From NCBI GenBank assembly GCA_028455995.1, contig JABELC010000010.1:1700001-1764000 (forward strand): a stretch of 64,000 nt of DNA, read 5' to 3'. Source of the stretch: Scleromitrula shiraiana (lineage: Eukaryota > Ascomycota > Leotiomycetes > Helotiales > Sclerotiniaceae). The position numbers were made by a program, and so were the translations under genes. Under the pieces are notes generated by a model. It was not told the origin of the DNA and searched no databases. It saw nothing but the letters and a program-made list of their open reading frames with translations. Below, one piece after another: positions 21,956 to 34,263 of the stretch; position 1 is the stretch's first letter; every line of letters starts with the position of its first letter.

Positions 21956-24127
21956 CGTTGCCCGTCTTTTACTAGAGAACACTTTGATAAAAAGATTCCA
22001 CGCGAGGAAGGAAGAAAGCTTCTCAAATTCGAAAAGGAATTAATCGCTAGAATAAAATCCCATAATATTTATTATTGATGCTTCCAAAAATCATGAGATA
22101 TAGTAACCATTCTCAGCTATCTATAAGAAGATCAGGGTATTTACCCCTCTTTTGCCTAATCATTCATCCAAATGCGGTGTCACTATCCTCAGGTTACATG
22201 GCATGATCCGCAGTTACACACTCTCACCTTCCTAGACATATAATTCACCGATATAGAAGATAGGCGATTTTGTGAAATGGGGGCGCTGGAATGATGGATT
22301 ATTCAGCGGGAGATGATGCGTGGGCGGCATAAATGTTGCAATCTATATTCAATCTTATCAAGAGCGGCATCGATAGTCCTTCAAACCTGACCTTTTCTTT
22401 TTGGAATTTATCGGTCGCGAGTAGCGGTGGGAAAATCGATTGTATCTGCACATATGTGATGGTTTTGGTATCAAGGGTGATGATATGTGAATATACTTCA
22501 GAGATACCTATATATGGTGAAGACAACTTTTTAGTTGGGAAATTTCTAGGAATGATTTTCTTGTATAGAGTCCAGCGAGTTTTATTCTAGTTCTGAATTT
22601 TAAATATATCTAAAGTTTGTACTTGATACTGATCAAAGCTTGCAAGTTCTGCATTGCTAGTGAGTGCAAGTAGCTGACGCGGCTGGAATTACTAGGAAGA
22701 TGTATTTTTATGGGTTTCTAGTATTGTATGTATTTTAGATGATGATTTCATGAATGAGGTCGGTAGTCAGATACTGGATCTTGTTAAATTTTGAATCCGA
22801 TATACTTCTATCGTTCAGCATTTGTCCATTTTTTATGTTTCACAACTGTTACTTAATGGACAACTATTCTTTGAGAACCATTATTCGTTCTCGATTTTAT
22901 TTAGAAGATATGAAGATATGTATCATGTATTTTTATTATTCAACATCATCTGTTAGATGGTTGTTGATATCTTCTCTGAACTGAAAAGAATTAAGCTGAT
23001 ATGTGTGAAGATTGTAGTAAATTTTAACATTAGCACGACTGTCCATGTCCAGATGTCACTTTCACAACCTGAAATCGAGAGATAAAATGGTCTCCAGTGC
23101 CAAACTAATGGATCTCTAAACTAAACTCTTATTCTAAAATCTAAAATCTATCACATTCACGTTGCCTCTAGAAGATTTAATATCTATATTTGCTGTTAAC
23201 AAACACCAAACAGATCTTTCACATTGGCTTTACAATGTCTCAACTCCGTAGGACTGATGTTTAAATTTTGTCAAAAAGAAACGCAGAAAAGATATTTGTT
23301 ATTATTTGTTTGAGATTTGTGTCTGTTGTCTGTTGCAATGGTTAGAAAGAGCTGTGACGATAGAGTAGTCGATATGGGACGAATATCTAAGTACCTATCT
23401 AGATTAGAGAAAATCTGAGTTGCCAACATAAATTGTTTCGATTCCGCCTTGAAATCTAGAATTATTACAATCAGAATCGATCTCTAAGACAGGATTGATA
23501 TATCAAGATGATCTCGAAATGCGTTTCGATCAGTAGCATCACTTTCTCAATATCGTTGAGAGTTCCTTGGGGAATACTGACAATATGGGCAGGATATTTG
23601 TTGTTCTTTTTCGAAGATTTGCGTGAGTTGTCGTTTTGAGAATAGAAGTAATCATATAGACTACTAGAGTAATAGATATAACTGGAATCTCTTTACTTGA
23701 GATTAATATCGAGTCCCTCTTCAAATAGTTTGAACACTACATGCATATAGAATGTTTGATTTGAAGTAGATATAAGATATTTACCTAAGATAGGTGGCTA
23801 CGGCATTAAGAGTCATAATTTAGAGAGAAATTATACGGATTTTTCTATTGGTGAGCACATCGGGCGTTAGAGCGCTCGTAGTTGTTCAGAATTATCGACT
23901 GTGGTCGGAGAAGCTTTTATTTGTCTACTGTGTTGTCTATCCAAACCCTAGAAAAACAAAGCACAAATCTATTGAATATCATCAGTCAATACAAGTCAGC
24001 ACAAGGCAACCAAGTAGGGTTGAGATATTCAAGACAAGTGGACATAAGACAATTGATTCTTGCTTGAAGTGACATATATTTTCTGGCTCCAGCATACTCC
24101 CTCGTCTTCTTAACTGTTCATACACAT
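21956..24127. other. Long AT-rich intergenic stretch
   Basis: About 2.2 kb. Frames of up to 85 codons occur on both strands, but none shows a conserved motif, a signal peptide or spliceable partners. The left end is the promoter of the P450 gene. No repeat array, tRNA or transposon terminus was recognised. Confidence 0.5.
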
Positions 24128-24712
24128 CTATCTTGCATTTCTTGGGTCCTCCATTCCCTCGTGAAGAAATCGTCCATATCTAACAGCCGGTTCATTCCAG
24201 ACCACTCCTTCCGGAACCCCAAGTCTAATTTCACGCATGTGAAGTTTCCACGCATTCTTCAAACACTCCCTCAAGATGGATATATCTGCTAATTGTGACA
24301 CCACGACTTTCTCCTCACGCCATCTACCTCCTAAGTCTTTTCTCGCTGGTATTTTATAGGGGACATCATCGAAACTTGCGCATTCATAAAGGTCAATGGT
24401 TGTACCACCATGATAAGAATGAAAACCACCATTAACAAGTATTTCCTCCAAGTTTTTCATGCGCAGAAGAACTTTGCGATGCTGCTGCCGGTGATCGAGA
24501 TCAACGCTAGCATGAACGCCAATACGCCTTATATCTTCCAAACGATAACCAAAATGGTCCAAGAAACGGTCCAATACGCAACGCTGGTGACCATGATACG
24601 ATCTTGCCAAATCTCGACAATTTCCGCAGAAAACAATTGTATCATTCTTGAAGTTGATTGTTGCACCATTTCCTGAAGATGCTACAAAGGTGTTATATCG
24701 GAAGTTGTGATA
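24128..24712 (-). pseudogene. C-terminal fragment of a 2EXR-like fungal protein
   Basis: A frame of about 195 codons runs from just after an in-frame TGA (24713-24715) to its stop at 24128. It begins YHNFRYNTFVASSGNG and continues with NFKNDTIVFCGNCRDL, resembling the middle of fungal 2EXR-domain proteins. There the conserved text is a reading such as N-x-D-x-I/L-Y/F before the wall-of-text C-terminus. Later sequence (IRRIGVHASVDL, LLRMKNLEEILV) fits the 'IR-hydrophobic-ID' and 'L-x-NLEEI' parts of that family. The expected N-terminal half (FPLP-x-LP-E-R-x-I-W) was not found upstream in any frame. I therefore read this as a 5'-truncated relic. The alternative is a gene with an upstream exon that I could not place. 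Confidence 0.5.
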
Positions 24713-25322
24713 TCATGATTCCAAATGGTGCTTCATACTTGGGATAAACCTATTCTGCCTAGGTACTTGGGGAGTAGGTCGATGGAACGGACGAAAGTGA
24801 TATCCAAGCTGATCAATTGCAAATCTTCTTGTGTGGTTTGCGAAGAAAAGAACGCTACAGTAGACGATGGTCACCTAGTAGCCAATTCAACAACTACCAG
24901 TCAATTGTAAAACAAGAATACCACATTGTCTAACTTAATATCATACAATTGAGATCGTTCTCATCGAATCAGAAGTCAAACAATTGAATTATACAACCTA
25001 TACATATATAGTTTAGTCGTGGTTCTAATACCTAATTTGTAAACTATTCATCTAATCTTAACCTGCCATTGCTCTAAAACTCTCATTAGTAACCTATAAT
25101 AGATGCCAAATGGAATGTAGACAGCTAATTATTCGTTTGTTCTAGCTCAAGCTAGCAATTATCAGATCAAGTAAGGCTGTGGCGCCGCCACCGGACTAAC
25201 ATTCCACGCTACTATCAAACAAAACCAATGACGTCGTCTCGCGGAACATGAAAAAATGTTAATTTAGGAAGAGATGCTTCAAATCTTGTCACTGACTGTA
25301 AACTGTGGTATACCGAATCAAA
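24713..25322. other. Intergenic, promoter of the large membrane protein
   Basis: About 600 bp. Part of the lost 5' half of the 2EXR-like fragment might lie here, but I could not recognise it. The right end must contain the promoter of the gene starting at 25323. Confidence 0.45.
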
Positions 25323-27671
25323 ATGATAGAATCCAAATTCCCTGTCGTTGATCACCGCCACCATTGGCACAATACCATCTATGGTATAACCTCCCCATTT
25401 ATCTACTCCTTTCTTCTCCTTGGCCTCTGCATCCCATTCAGTTGGCCTGTGAGATATATCTTGTCAGGAGCGCCACTCATCTCACTTCTCTTGCTTCTCG
25501 CATCAAATCCTCGTCAGGATTCTATAAATCGTATCTTTCCATCTATTCCACTTTGGCTCCTTTCTGGTACAACCGATACACTATATATTACATGTCGAAC
25601 TTCCTGGCTTTTCCACTATCTATATGCAATCTCATGTTATGGATTTGTCATACCTGTTATTTGCCTGTATCAATTCTCTGCAGTGGGAGAATGGACAAGA
25701 AGAAGATTGAGAAATTTGATCCTTGTGGAGGGGTTGAAGTTACAGTATGTGCAGGATAAGATTGCCTGTTTTGGTCTTCCGGGGTTGGAAATTGATACGG
25801 ATGTTGATGGATTGATGGTGATGAGGGGTGCGACGATTTCTTTGGCAACTATGAGTGCAAAGGTGCATGGGATAGAGGTGGGAATTAAATTAGAAGAAGG
25901 TTTGGAGTTAGGGATCCAGTGTGAGGAGGCAGTTGTCAGACTTTTCAGGGGAATCGAAATTGGAGATTGTTATGCTTGTCTAAAGGGAGGTGAACGAGAG
26001 GTCAGCTTGGATGTTCCAAAGGGATTGGAAAACGAAAAAGTGGAAAAACTGAAGCGTGGGGATGCAGTTTCGATCTTGGAGGATGATTCAAAAATGTTAA
26101 GAGCCGTCAATGGCGGTAATCATGAAGAGCCCAATGGATATTTCATTGGGGAGAACTCTCTAAACTCCAGTAGGATGATGTCCAACGCCAAGACGAACGG
26201 AGGCAAAAATGTGGATGAGACATTAAATGCCAACGTCTGGGACAGCTGCACCACCAACGAAGAATATGAAGCAAGCCTCCAACACATCAAGAAAACAAAC
26301 ACCATCCAGAAATGCCGAGAACAGGTTAAAAAGATACAAATCGAAAAACGCGAATCTGAGACCGAAACGGCAAACGAAGACGACACCAACGCTACCCGAG
26401 CAGCAGTTTGCTCACTCCTACACAACAAGCCATCAATCACCCACCCACCCCACCGCACTGTTAAAATAACTACCCTGAAGAATCTCTCATCTCCGGAGAC
26501 CAAAACATTCATGCACAGACTGCCTCTCCTTCTTCGACTTCTCCTCCACTCCCTCGCATTTTTCCATCCCATAGACATCTCATCTATCACAGCCACTGCA
26601 TCCGGATCTTGGATTCAAACAAAACTCGGATCCAAAGTTTTCAGCAGCGTAAATTATTCGGAATCCCGTCCGTGGGAACAACTTCAAGCAGATGACATGC
26701 CCAAACTGCAATCCCGCATTCAAGATTGGCTGATCAATGCTAATTTCACCGTCTCATTAACATCTATCAGAGGTCACGCCTCTATCCCATTAAACCCCGC
26801 GCTCTGGCCAAAAATAACAACCATGATCGTCCTATCCGACACAATGGCATACCGCACCGTGCCCAACCCCGTTCCTTCCTCGCCCTCACTCCCGCGCCCA
26901 TCCCCCGAACTTAAACAAGTTATTCGATTTGGAGGCGGCGATGTAACGTTTGAGATCCCGCTCTTCCTACTTCCACATCACGAACATCTTATCCCCCCGC
27001 CACCTACCAATAAGACTGTATCTAAGCTGGAAACCGAGGTTGCGCATGCAGAAGGTGTGCCGGCTCAATTGTCAAAGGAGAAAGAATTGGAAATGAAGGA
27101 GGGTGATCAATGTGCTGTGAAAGTTAGTGCTCATGCGAAGTTACCTGCTGTTTTTGATCAGGAAGTTTTGGATTGGGTGGCAAGTGTTTTGAAGGCTAGT
27201 AAAGTATGTTTATCATTCTATAATTGCTCTATTTTTTCCCTTGGTATTAAGTGCGAACGTTTCTACGTTGGATATCACTAGTATTCGTAACGTGTTTACT
27301 AACTTGAGAAATAGTTGATGGAATTGGACAAGGAGAAAGAAAAGGAATCCAGCATCATGGACACCGAAGTACACAATATCCGTGATTTTGCAGGTGCAGT
27401 AAGCGGAGTCATGAAAAAGGTTTGTGACACATACTTCTGTTCACCAGTTATCTACTAACATGCTAATTATAAATAGGGAATGAAAAGAAACATTGTATCG
27501 GGAGTAGTGAACGATAAATGGATTGCGAGGATGGTAGGAAAAGTAACAAAGATATTGGAGAAGGGAAGAGGTGATGCAGGATACTCAGCGGATATACCGA
27601 TACAGTTGGCGGGGTATAGATTAAGTGAGGAAGCGAAAGCGAAAGGGGAGGGAATCAAGCTATTACCGTGA
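25323..27671 (+). CDS. Large membrane-anchored protein of unknown function
   Basis: Exons 25323-27203, 27315-27419 and 27477-27671 join in phase 0 (introns 111 and 57 nt, GTATGT and GTTTGT donors) to give about 726 residues. Three hydrophobic segments occupy roughly the first 125 residues (FIYSFLLLGLCIPF, LISLLLLLAS, YGFVIPVICLYQF). Next comes a beta-strand-rich block (LEIDTDVDGLMVMRGATISL, then VEVGIKL-like repeats). After it are an acidic/polar linker and a second beta-rich block (ITATASGSWIQTKLG, ANFTVSLTSIRGHASI). The helical C-terminus is basic. I do not recognise a named domain. An N-terminal anchor followed by amphipathic strand repeats is also seen in mitochondrial Mdm31-like and bridge-type lipid-transfer proteins. 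That likeness is only structural impression. I used the ATG at 25323, since the upstream frame begins at a GTG. Confidence 0.82.
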
Positions 27672-28808
27672 GTGGGAGAGTGGGTTGGGGATGTTACTGT
27701 AATATACTTCATCCAAGGCGTTATCGCAAGGAAAAGTTCAAGGATTTCTCTATCCTCATATCTGGTGGGACTGTATATAATGTAATTTAATTGGAATATT
27801 TATAACTCATTCGACCATTAGGCCAGTTGTATTGATACGTAGAATTGATGCAGGCAAACCATGACGGTTGATATGGATATTTTTAGAAAGATACAAGCAC
27901 AGGTTCAGTTTCTGGAACTATCTCAAGTAGGGTTTTATACCTGGAGATTTGACTCCCAATAATAACTTTTGACCTGGAGTTGCAATATAGCCAGCGCCAG
28001 ATTAGATGACGAAGAGTCGATGGGGATTGAACTACACTCGGCCCCGCCTATGGAGGATATCGGGGTGTGCAGAAAGACGTGGAAGTACAGTCTTCATGGG
28101 TAGAAGCCTAAGGTCGTACCAAAACGGCCCAAGCTTTGATCACCTATAGGGTTTCAGAGCAAGCTTTAAGACACTAGAGGGTGGGGACTGGCACTGGAAT
28201 CGTTATATTAGTGTTCAATACTATGTTATGTATGGTATGATACTGATATTAAATGTTATCTGTATGATAATCAAGCATAACTTATTCTAGCTGATAGCAT
28301 GTATTTCTGTATTTCTATCTACTCAAATCGCACTTTTTGTTCAATCAGTTGTACTCCGCCATGGAGAATTCCTTGTAGCTCTCATCTGCTAAGCTCTAAA
28401 CACGCTAGAGCTATCTCCTTGGGGGGAGGGGTCGAACAATAGAACTACCGTATTCTAAGCCGATATACATTCTCACATCGCACATGGGTGCCAGTTGTAA
28501 CCAGCAATACAACACGTTCGATTTAGCTTGGGTAATTCTTCCAAGTATTTTCATCTATGTTGAACATTGATTTCCCCAACTTAACTGCCTGATCAATGCT
28601 GCGACCCTCCGTTGTTCGATCGAATAAGGCACAGCTACCACATAGACGTATTGATGCATGTTAGTACCAGGAGACTGGTACACTTTGCCGCTTGAAAACA
28701 TGACAATTGTTTCTTTACCATCTCGATATTGAGCCTCGTTCACGCTCAAATTTAATCCTCTCTCTCACATTTGATCTCCCATTATCTGTTATCCAAACAG
28801 ATTTCAAC
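27672..28808. other. Intergenic, no supported gene
   Basis: About 1.1 kb. It holds the 3' flank of the membrane protein gene and the promoter of the M20 peptidase. A B-box-like string at about 28024 on the minus strand has no matching T-stem and is not a tRNA. Confidence 0.5.
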
Positions 28809-30138
28809 ATGGACAGAAAATCCACTATTCAGCAATTTCGCCCAGTACTTACCCCCTTCGAAGAAATCTACCGCGATATCCATCAAAACCCTGAACTTTC
28901 CCTCCAAGAAATTCGGACCTCTGCCCTCGTAGCTGATTTCCTAGAATCACTTGGTAGCTACCGAGTTATCAAGAAAATCGGCGGCCATGGAGTAGTTGGA
29001 ATATTGGAAAATGGACCAGGAACCACAGTACTTCTTCGTGCCGATATGGATGCTCTGCCTCATCTTGAGAATACTGGGTTAGATTACGCAAGTACGAAGG
29101 TTGTTAAGGGGAGTGATGGGAAGGAAACGCCTGTTATGCATGCTTGTGGTCATGTGAGAAATCTATCTTCGTATTTGTTCAGTATTTTCTGATTCGAAGT
29201 AGGATATGCATACAGCGGTCTTACTCGCCGTTGCAAAAATGCTACTTGATGCCAAAGCCCAATGGTCTGGTACGTTAATCGTGTTATTCCAGCCAGCAGA
29301 AGAACTCGCTATGGGCGCGAGAGCCATGATCGAAGATGGTCTTTACGATCCCGCTAGACATGCCGTCCCCAAACCAGATATAGTACTTGGACAACATACC
29401 CACGCGCTCAAAGCCGGTGTGGTTGCCCTCAGTGGTGGGGCAGTTTTGACAGCTGTAGATTCGTTCGATGTGCGGATCTTCGGGAAGAGCGGACATATTT
29501 CTCGCGCCGATTTATGTGTTGATCCCGTTTTGACAGCTAGTCACATCGTGGTGCGTTTGCAAAGCATCGTAACAAAGGAAGTACGACCGGAGGAATTTGC
29601 TGTTATTGGATGTGCAAGTATTCATGGGGGTAGTACCGCCAATATTATTCCTGATTTTGTGGATTTAAAGATTTCTATCCGCTCATACAATGCTGCTATT
29701 CATGAACGTTTGCTTGCAGCCGTCAAACGTGCAGTTTATTCCGAATGTGAGATTTCGGGTTCCCTGGCTATTCGAGAACCTGAATTCAAAATTACCATGC
29801 ATGCGCCGTCGACAGTCAATGATGTACCAGCAGTAGAAATACTTCAGAAATCATTTGGGGATTATTTTGGTGAGAATCTTGTTCCGGCAGATCCTTTTGG
29901 TGCAAGTGAGGATTTCTCATATTTGGCGTTGGAATGTGGAGCTCCTTATATTTTCTACAACTTTGGTTGTATTGATGAGGATGTTTGGGAAGAGGCAAGG
30001 GCAAATGGAAAGATGGGGGAGATTCCACATAATCATTCGGCTTTCTTCGCGCCAAAGATACAACCAACGATGACTACTGCTGTTGATGCTTTCTCACTTG
30101 CGGCTTTGACATTTTTTGACAGAGGTGGGGCCAAATAA
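28809..30138 (+). CDS. M20D family amidohydrolase (aminoacylase / IAA-amino-acid hydrolase type)
   Basis: Exons 28809-29153 and 29203-30138 join in phase 0 across a 49-nt intron (GTGAGA donor, GTAG acceptor), giving about 426 residues, the usual length for this family. The metal-binding signatures are complete. RADMDALP lies at about residues 77-84 and HACGHDMHTA spans the intron. FQPAEE follows with the catalytic Glu pair, then GQHTH, and the C-terminal HNSAFF supplies the last metal ligand. The GASEDFSY motif near residue 360 is also present. The enzyme should hydrolyse N-acyl or amide-linked amino acids using two metal ions in the cytosol. The M20D subgroup includes hippurate hydrolases and plant auxin-conjugate hydrolases, and the true substrate cannot be read from sequence. 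The start was chosen at MDRKSTIQQF, since an upstream extension has no conserved sequence. Confidence 0.93.
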
Positions 30139-30424
30139 ATGAAAGTTGTTGGGAATTCAGGAGATATTGTAGAACTTCATGTCACGAAGAATGGCAATCA
30201 AGAGTTAAGAAATATTCAATTTTCACTAATCTTTGGAAATTATACAGTGCAACGTAGATACAACCGTTTCATAAACATATCTTATTTGCAATAAACATGT
30301 CACTTTTCAAATTAACACAAGAAAGATTATTAAAAGCAGATAATGATTTCAATATTCATAATAAATACACCAGCTAAGAAAAGAATTTAAAAGACCATAT
30401 CATCATATCTTCATAATAACCAAT

Positions 30425-32967
30425 TTACACAACTCTTCCAGAGTTACCCAACCCCGAACCTGCAGTTCCCGTGTTTCCACCTAATACTTTGCTGTCACTC
30501 TGAAGACCATGAGTACCATGAGTACCAGATGTCAAACCTGAACCGGTGGTATTATGAGTACCAGATGTTAAGCCAGAGCCAGTGGTAGATGTGTGATGAT
30601 CTCCCAATCCACCAGTAGAAGTATGTGTACCAGATCCCAAGCCTGAGCCGGTAGTGTTATGAACACCAGATCCCACACCAGAACCTGTAGCAGAATTATG
30701 ATGATCTCTCAAGCCTGATCCATGGGTAGTCTCTGTGTTTCCCAATGGAGCAGCATTGATATCTCTCTCCAAAGGGGACTTTGCCTTTGAATCGTGGTGA
30801 GCATGACCATGACCGTGACCATGGTCGTGTGGAGCTACACTTGCGCCGGTATTGGGGTTAACATCATGAGTACCGTCTTGACGGGTTGGCTCATCATTGA
30901 CGACTGGGGCAGTGAAGAGATGTTCTGGTGCCTTGGTAGTGTCATGGTGTCCGTGATGAGTGTTAGAAGTGTTATCATGATGATCATGCTTTTGAACATT
31001 TCCTCTTGGTGCACCTGGAACACCAGTTCCAATAGCTGGATCACGAGTTGTTACAGTGTTACTAGTACCAGTGGATCCATGATGGTGACCTTCATGTTGA
31101 TGGGGGAACCCAGTATCACCAACAACGCCACGGTTTCTCTCAGTACCATGGAGCTTATCGCCGAGATCTCTTCCGGGAGGCTTTTGGTCCAATGGAGTAG
31201 CTCCGGTTGTGTTGTGGGTGGTATTATGAGTGGTTTCATTATGACCTAAATGTTTGTTTGCTTCATATGCAGCTCCACCGGCACCTCCAACAACGGCGGC
31301 ATCGCGACCGTAGTGGTGACCTTCCTTAGATCGATCACTGTCAACTCTTGGGTCTGCTTTGTTTGCAACGTTGGATGAGTGTGGTCCTGCTGTGGTAGTG
31401 TTGGTGTTTGTGGTGTGCGTTCCATGAGTGTTGTGGCTACCAAGGTGTTTATCAGCCTCGTATGCAGCACCTCCTACTCCACCAGCAATTGCTGCATCGC
31501 GACCATAATGGTGGCCTTGAGTCTTGGAAAGATCGCTGTCGACTCTTGGATCAGCCTTATTGGCAAGGTTTGATGAGTGTGGTCCTGCTGTGGTAGTGTT
31601 GGTATTTGTGGTGTGCGTTCCATGAGTGTTGTGGCTACCAAGGTGTTTATCAGCCTCATATGCAGCACCTCCTACTCCACCAGCAATTGCTGCATCACGA
31701 CCATAATGGTGGCCTTTATTCTTGGAAATATCGCTGTCGACTCTTGGATCAGCTTTATTGGCAAGGTTTGATGAATGAGGTCCAGCAGTAGTTGAGCCAC
31801 CAAGTCCATGCCTAGAGTCGAATTCACTCTTTCCAACTACGCGAGGGTCAGCAGATGTTCCAGTTGCACCATGGAAACCATCAGCCTGTTCAGCACCACC
31901 ACCTTCAACGTTGTGTCGGGTGCCTTGGTGACCGTGATGGATATGAGCATCTTCAGTTGATGCTCCTCCGTGGAGGTTTGGATCAAGACGATTAGCTGTT
32001 GCTGTGCTGTGAGGTCCGCTAACACCTCCGATGCCACTTCCTACTCCATGTTGGTTGTGGTGATGTACACCCTCTCCAACAGCTCCAGCGGTGCCAAGAG
32101 CGGCTGCATCACGTCCCAAATGATGTCCTGATGAAGTGCCGGTGGTGTTTGATCCGAGCCCAGTGTGTTTGGTATTTGAGCCGAGACCAGTATTTGCGGT
32201 GCTTGACCCAAGACCAGTGTGTGTGTTTGATCCAACGCCAGCATGCTCATGCTTTTTATGTTCATGGTGAGCGAGTCCAGCAGCACCACCCGCGACAGCA
32301 GCATCTCTTCCATAATGATGATCAGAAGTGCCAGTGTTTCCAGTGTGGCTTCCCAGAGTATTTCCCGAAGGCATACTAGTAGCACTCCCTAATCCTGAAA
32401 CAGTGTCGCTGTGATGGGGATTTCCTGTTCCGGAAGAAAGAGGGTCTCTAGCATTGTGGGATGCAAGTCCTGCATTGCTGGTTCCAGGTGCAGAATTGAT
32501 TCCGTGAACTTGAGTATTGGGTCCTGTAACATTGGATCCATTTCCTACGCCACTTAATCCAGAAGTTTGACCTGTAGGGAGTTCAGAATCTCTAGGTCTA
32601 TGTGGTACATCTACACCACCAGCTCCTACAGCGGCTTCTCTTTCGGCATGACGACCGTGAGTTGTGATAGGACCGTCTGTTGGTGTGCTATCGTAGTTGG
32701 ATTTCATTGTGTTTTGACCAAGTCCTCCTGCATTGCTGCTTACTCCTCCGGGAAGTGGGTTGGTATTGTGTGTATTGGAGGTATTTGTGGTATTTCCGAG
32801 ATGGCTTCCTTCTCCAGTAGTGGAGGTGCCATGTTGCTCTGCCTTCTTCTCTTCTTTCTTTGCTCTCTCTTCTTCCTTGGTGGTTCCGTGCCTATATGTT
32901 ATTAGCTAAAACTCATCTCAATGACCGGGAATTGAGATACATACAAGATTGCTTTGATTGTATCCAT
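30425..32967 (-). CDS. DPR-type dehydrin-like hydrophilic repeat protein
   Basis: Exon 1 is only 23 nt (32967-32945). A 53-nt intron (GTATGT donor, ATATAG acceptor) leads to exon 2 (32891-30425), for about 829 residues. The protein opens MDTIKAILHGTTKEEERAKK and is then almost free of Cys and large hydrophobic residues, and very rich in Gly, His, Thr, Asn and Ser. The motif ADPRVDSD occurs three times, with related DPR and LDP variants elsewhere (SADPRVVGKSEFDSR, NRLDPNL). A second motif, HYGRDAA-x-AGG, recurs at least five times. These match the DPR signature of dehydrin-like proteins described in Aspergillus, which protect against osmotic, oxidative and freezing stress. Nothing is truncated. 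AGGGG (stress-response-element-like) occurs upstream near 33156, so stress induction is plausible. The protein is probably disordered and cytosolic or peroxisomal. Confidence 0.88.
31250..31784 (-). repeat. 198-bp in-frame tandem repeat within the DPR protein gene
   Basis: Two nearly identical 66-codon units and a third, diverged partial unit lie head to tail. The string gatgagtgtggtcctgctg, for example, recurs about 198 bp apart near 31572 and 31374. Each unit carries GPHSSN, ADPRVDSD, GHHYGRDAA, GGAAYEA and KHLG. The first two units differ at few bases, which points to recent duplication or gene conversion. Confidence 0.9.
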
Positions 32968-34263
32968 GATTGCAAGTGTGTATTGTTTATTATCTTAGTT
33001 GTTATTTGCTAATTGAGTTCTTGAAGTAATTAAGTTTGAAATAAAAGGGTATCTTGTTGTTATGGTTAAGAAAAGTTGAAGGAGGAAGGAGGAAGGAGGA
33101 GTATATAAGTAGACTACTACCCGCATAAACTCAAACAAGAAAACAAGGTAATTGAGGGGTAGGTTCGTGGCATGACAGCCGCAATTGATGTCGTCAGCCT
33201 CTAAAACCCAGTTTAATAACCAATTAGCTTTCCCCGTTAGTTGGAGTTGGAGTTGGAGTGAGCTCATGCTTTACACTCTGTAAGCCTATAACCCGGCATT
33301 ACTGAACACTGAAGCTGGGATAACAGGCTGGCAGCATGAGGATTAATGGACTCCAGTAGTATGGCGCCATAGTGGAAATGAAATCCATGTAGCAAACGTG
33401 CAATCTTCCTAAAAGATTTACGTTAATTTGCCAACTATTTTCCCTTCCCAAGTCACCATAAAGTTGTATAAACCTCTCACGAAAAGAGAACCCATGATGT
33501 ATTTTAAAAAGTATATGATGAAACACGAAGATCAATATTAAATGTCAACAGGAGATTTGTCTACAATTGTAGATAAAGTTGGCAGGGCCCACATATGATC
33601 TGTTCGACCTTGCAGAAAGCCCGTGGGCATTACCATATTGCTACATATCGCCCCGCATTTCTAGCCACACATGTCCCAATTTCCCCATCTGAAGTACCGT
33701 GGCGTTCAATATGACGTATATGACGCGATGTCCGATGTTTGATATTCGATTTCGGGCAATATGGAAATCATAGATGGATATGTTTCTTCCCAATCGTACC
33801 AATGCAGTACAACAGCCCCGAAACTAGCCAGCTTTCCCATATCTATATCACGATGGAAACAAAAGTAATATAAATTTAATAAAGAACATGAATCATTTAA
33901 CTAATTGTATTCAAGCTGGTTTTCATGCTAGTTTAGTCTAAAAATCTTGATTTGGAATTCCGTTCAATGCAGGTTATTTTAGTCCCAAGCATGTATAATT
34001 AAATGCCCATGTGAAGGAGGGAGCGGGAAGTGATCCCCGTTTGGTGTTATGGCACAAAGTTAATTTCTCAGAGTGAGTCTACTTTTAGTTTCCTTCCATG
34101 AACGCAAATTTGTCCAACCTACCTCTTTATCTTTAACAAATTTGTATTAATATATTTTCACGATTACAAGTATACATAAAACTCCATAGCTAATGTCCCC
34201 CATATTGTGCCCCACCGTCCATGCACCAACCCCAAGACCAAACCAATTCCAATTTCTCCAGGA
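32968..34263. other. Intergenic, promoter of the DPR gene
   Basis: About 1.3 kb. Next to the DPR gene are ggagga-type purine runs and a tatataag string near 33102-33109. An AGGGG element lies near 33156. No coding frame with support was seen. Confidence 0.5.

Noticed and set aside
28015..28045. GTTCAATCC string on the minus strand
   Set aside because: Flanks do not pair as a T-arm.
30794..31249. Open frame of 151 codons opposite the DPR gene
   Set aside because: It is the shadow of the repetitive DPR coding sequence, with Met/Val/Ser bias produced by the repeats.
31250..31784. Regular repeats considered as a possible array of spaced repeats
   Set aside because: They are adjacent 198-bp units inside a coding frame and encode the DPR motif. 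There are no unique spacers.
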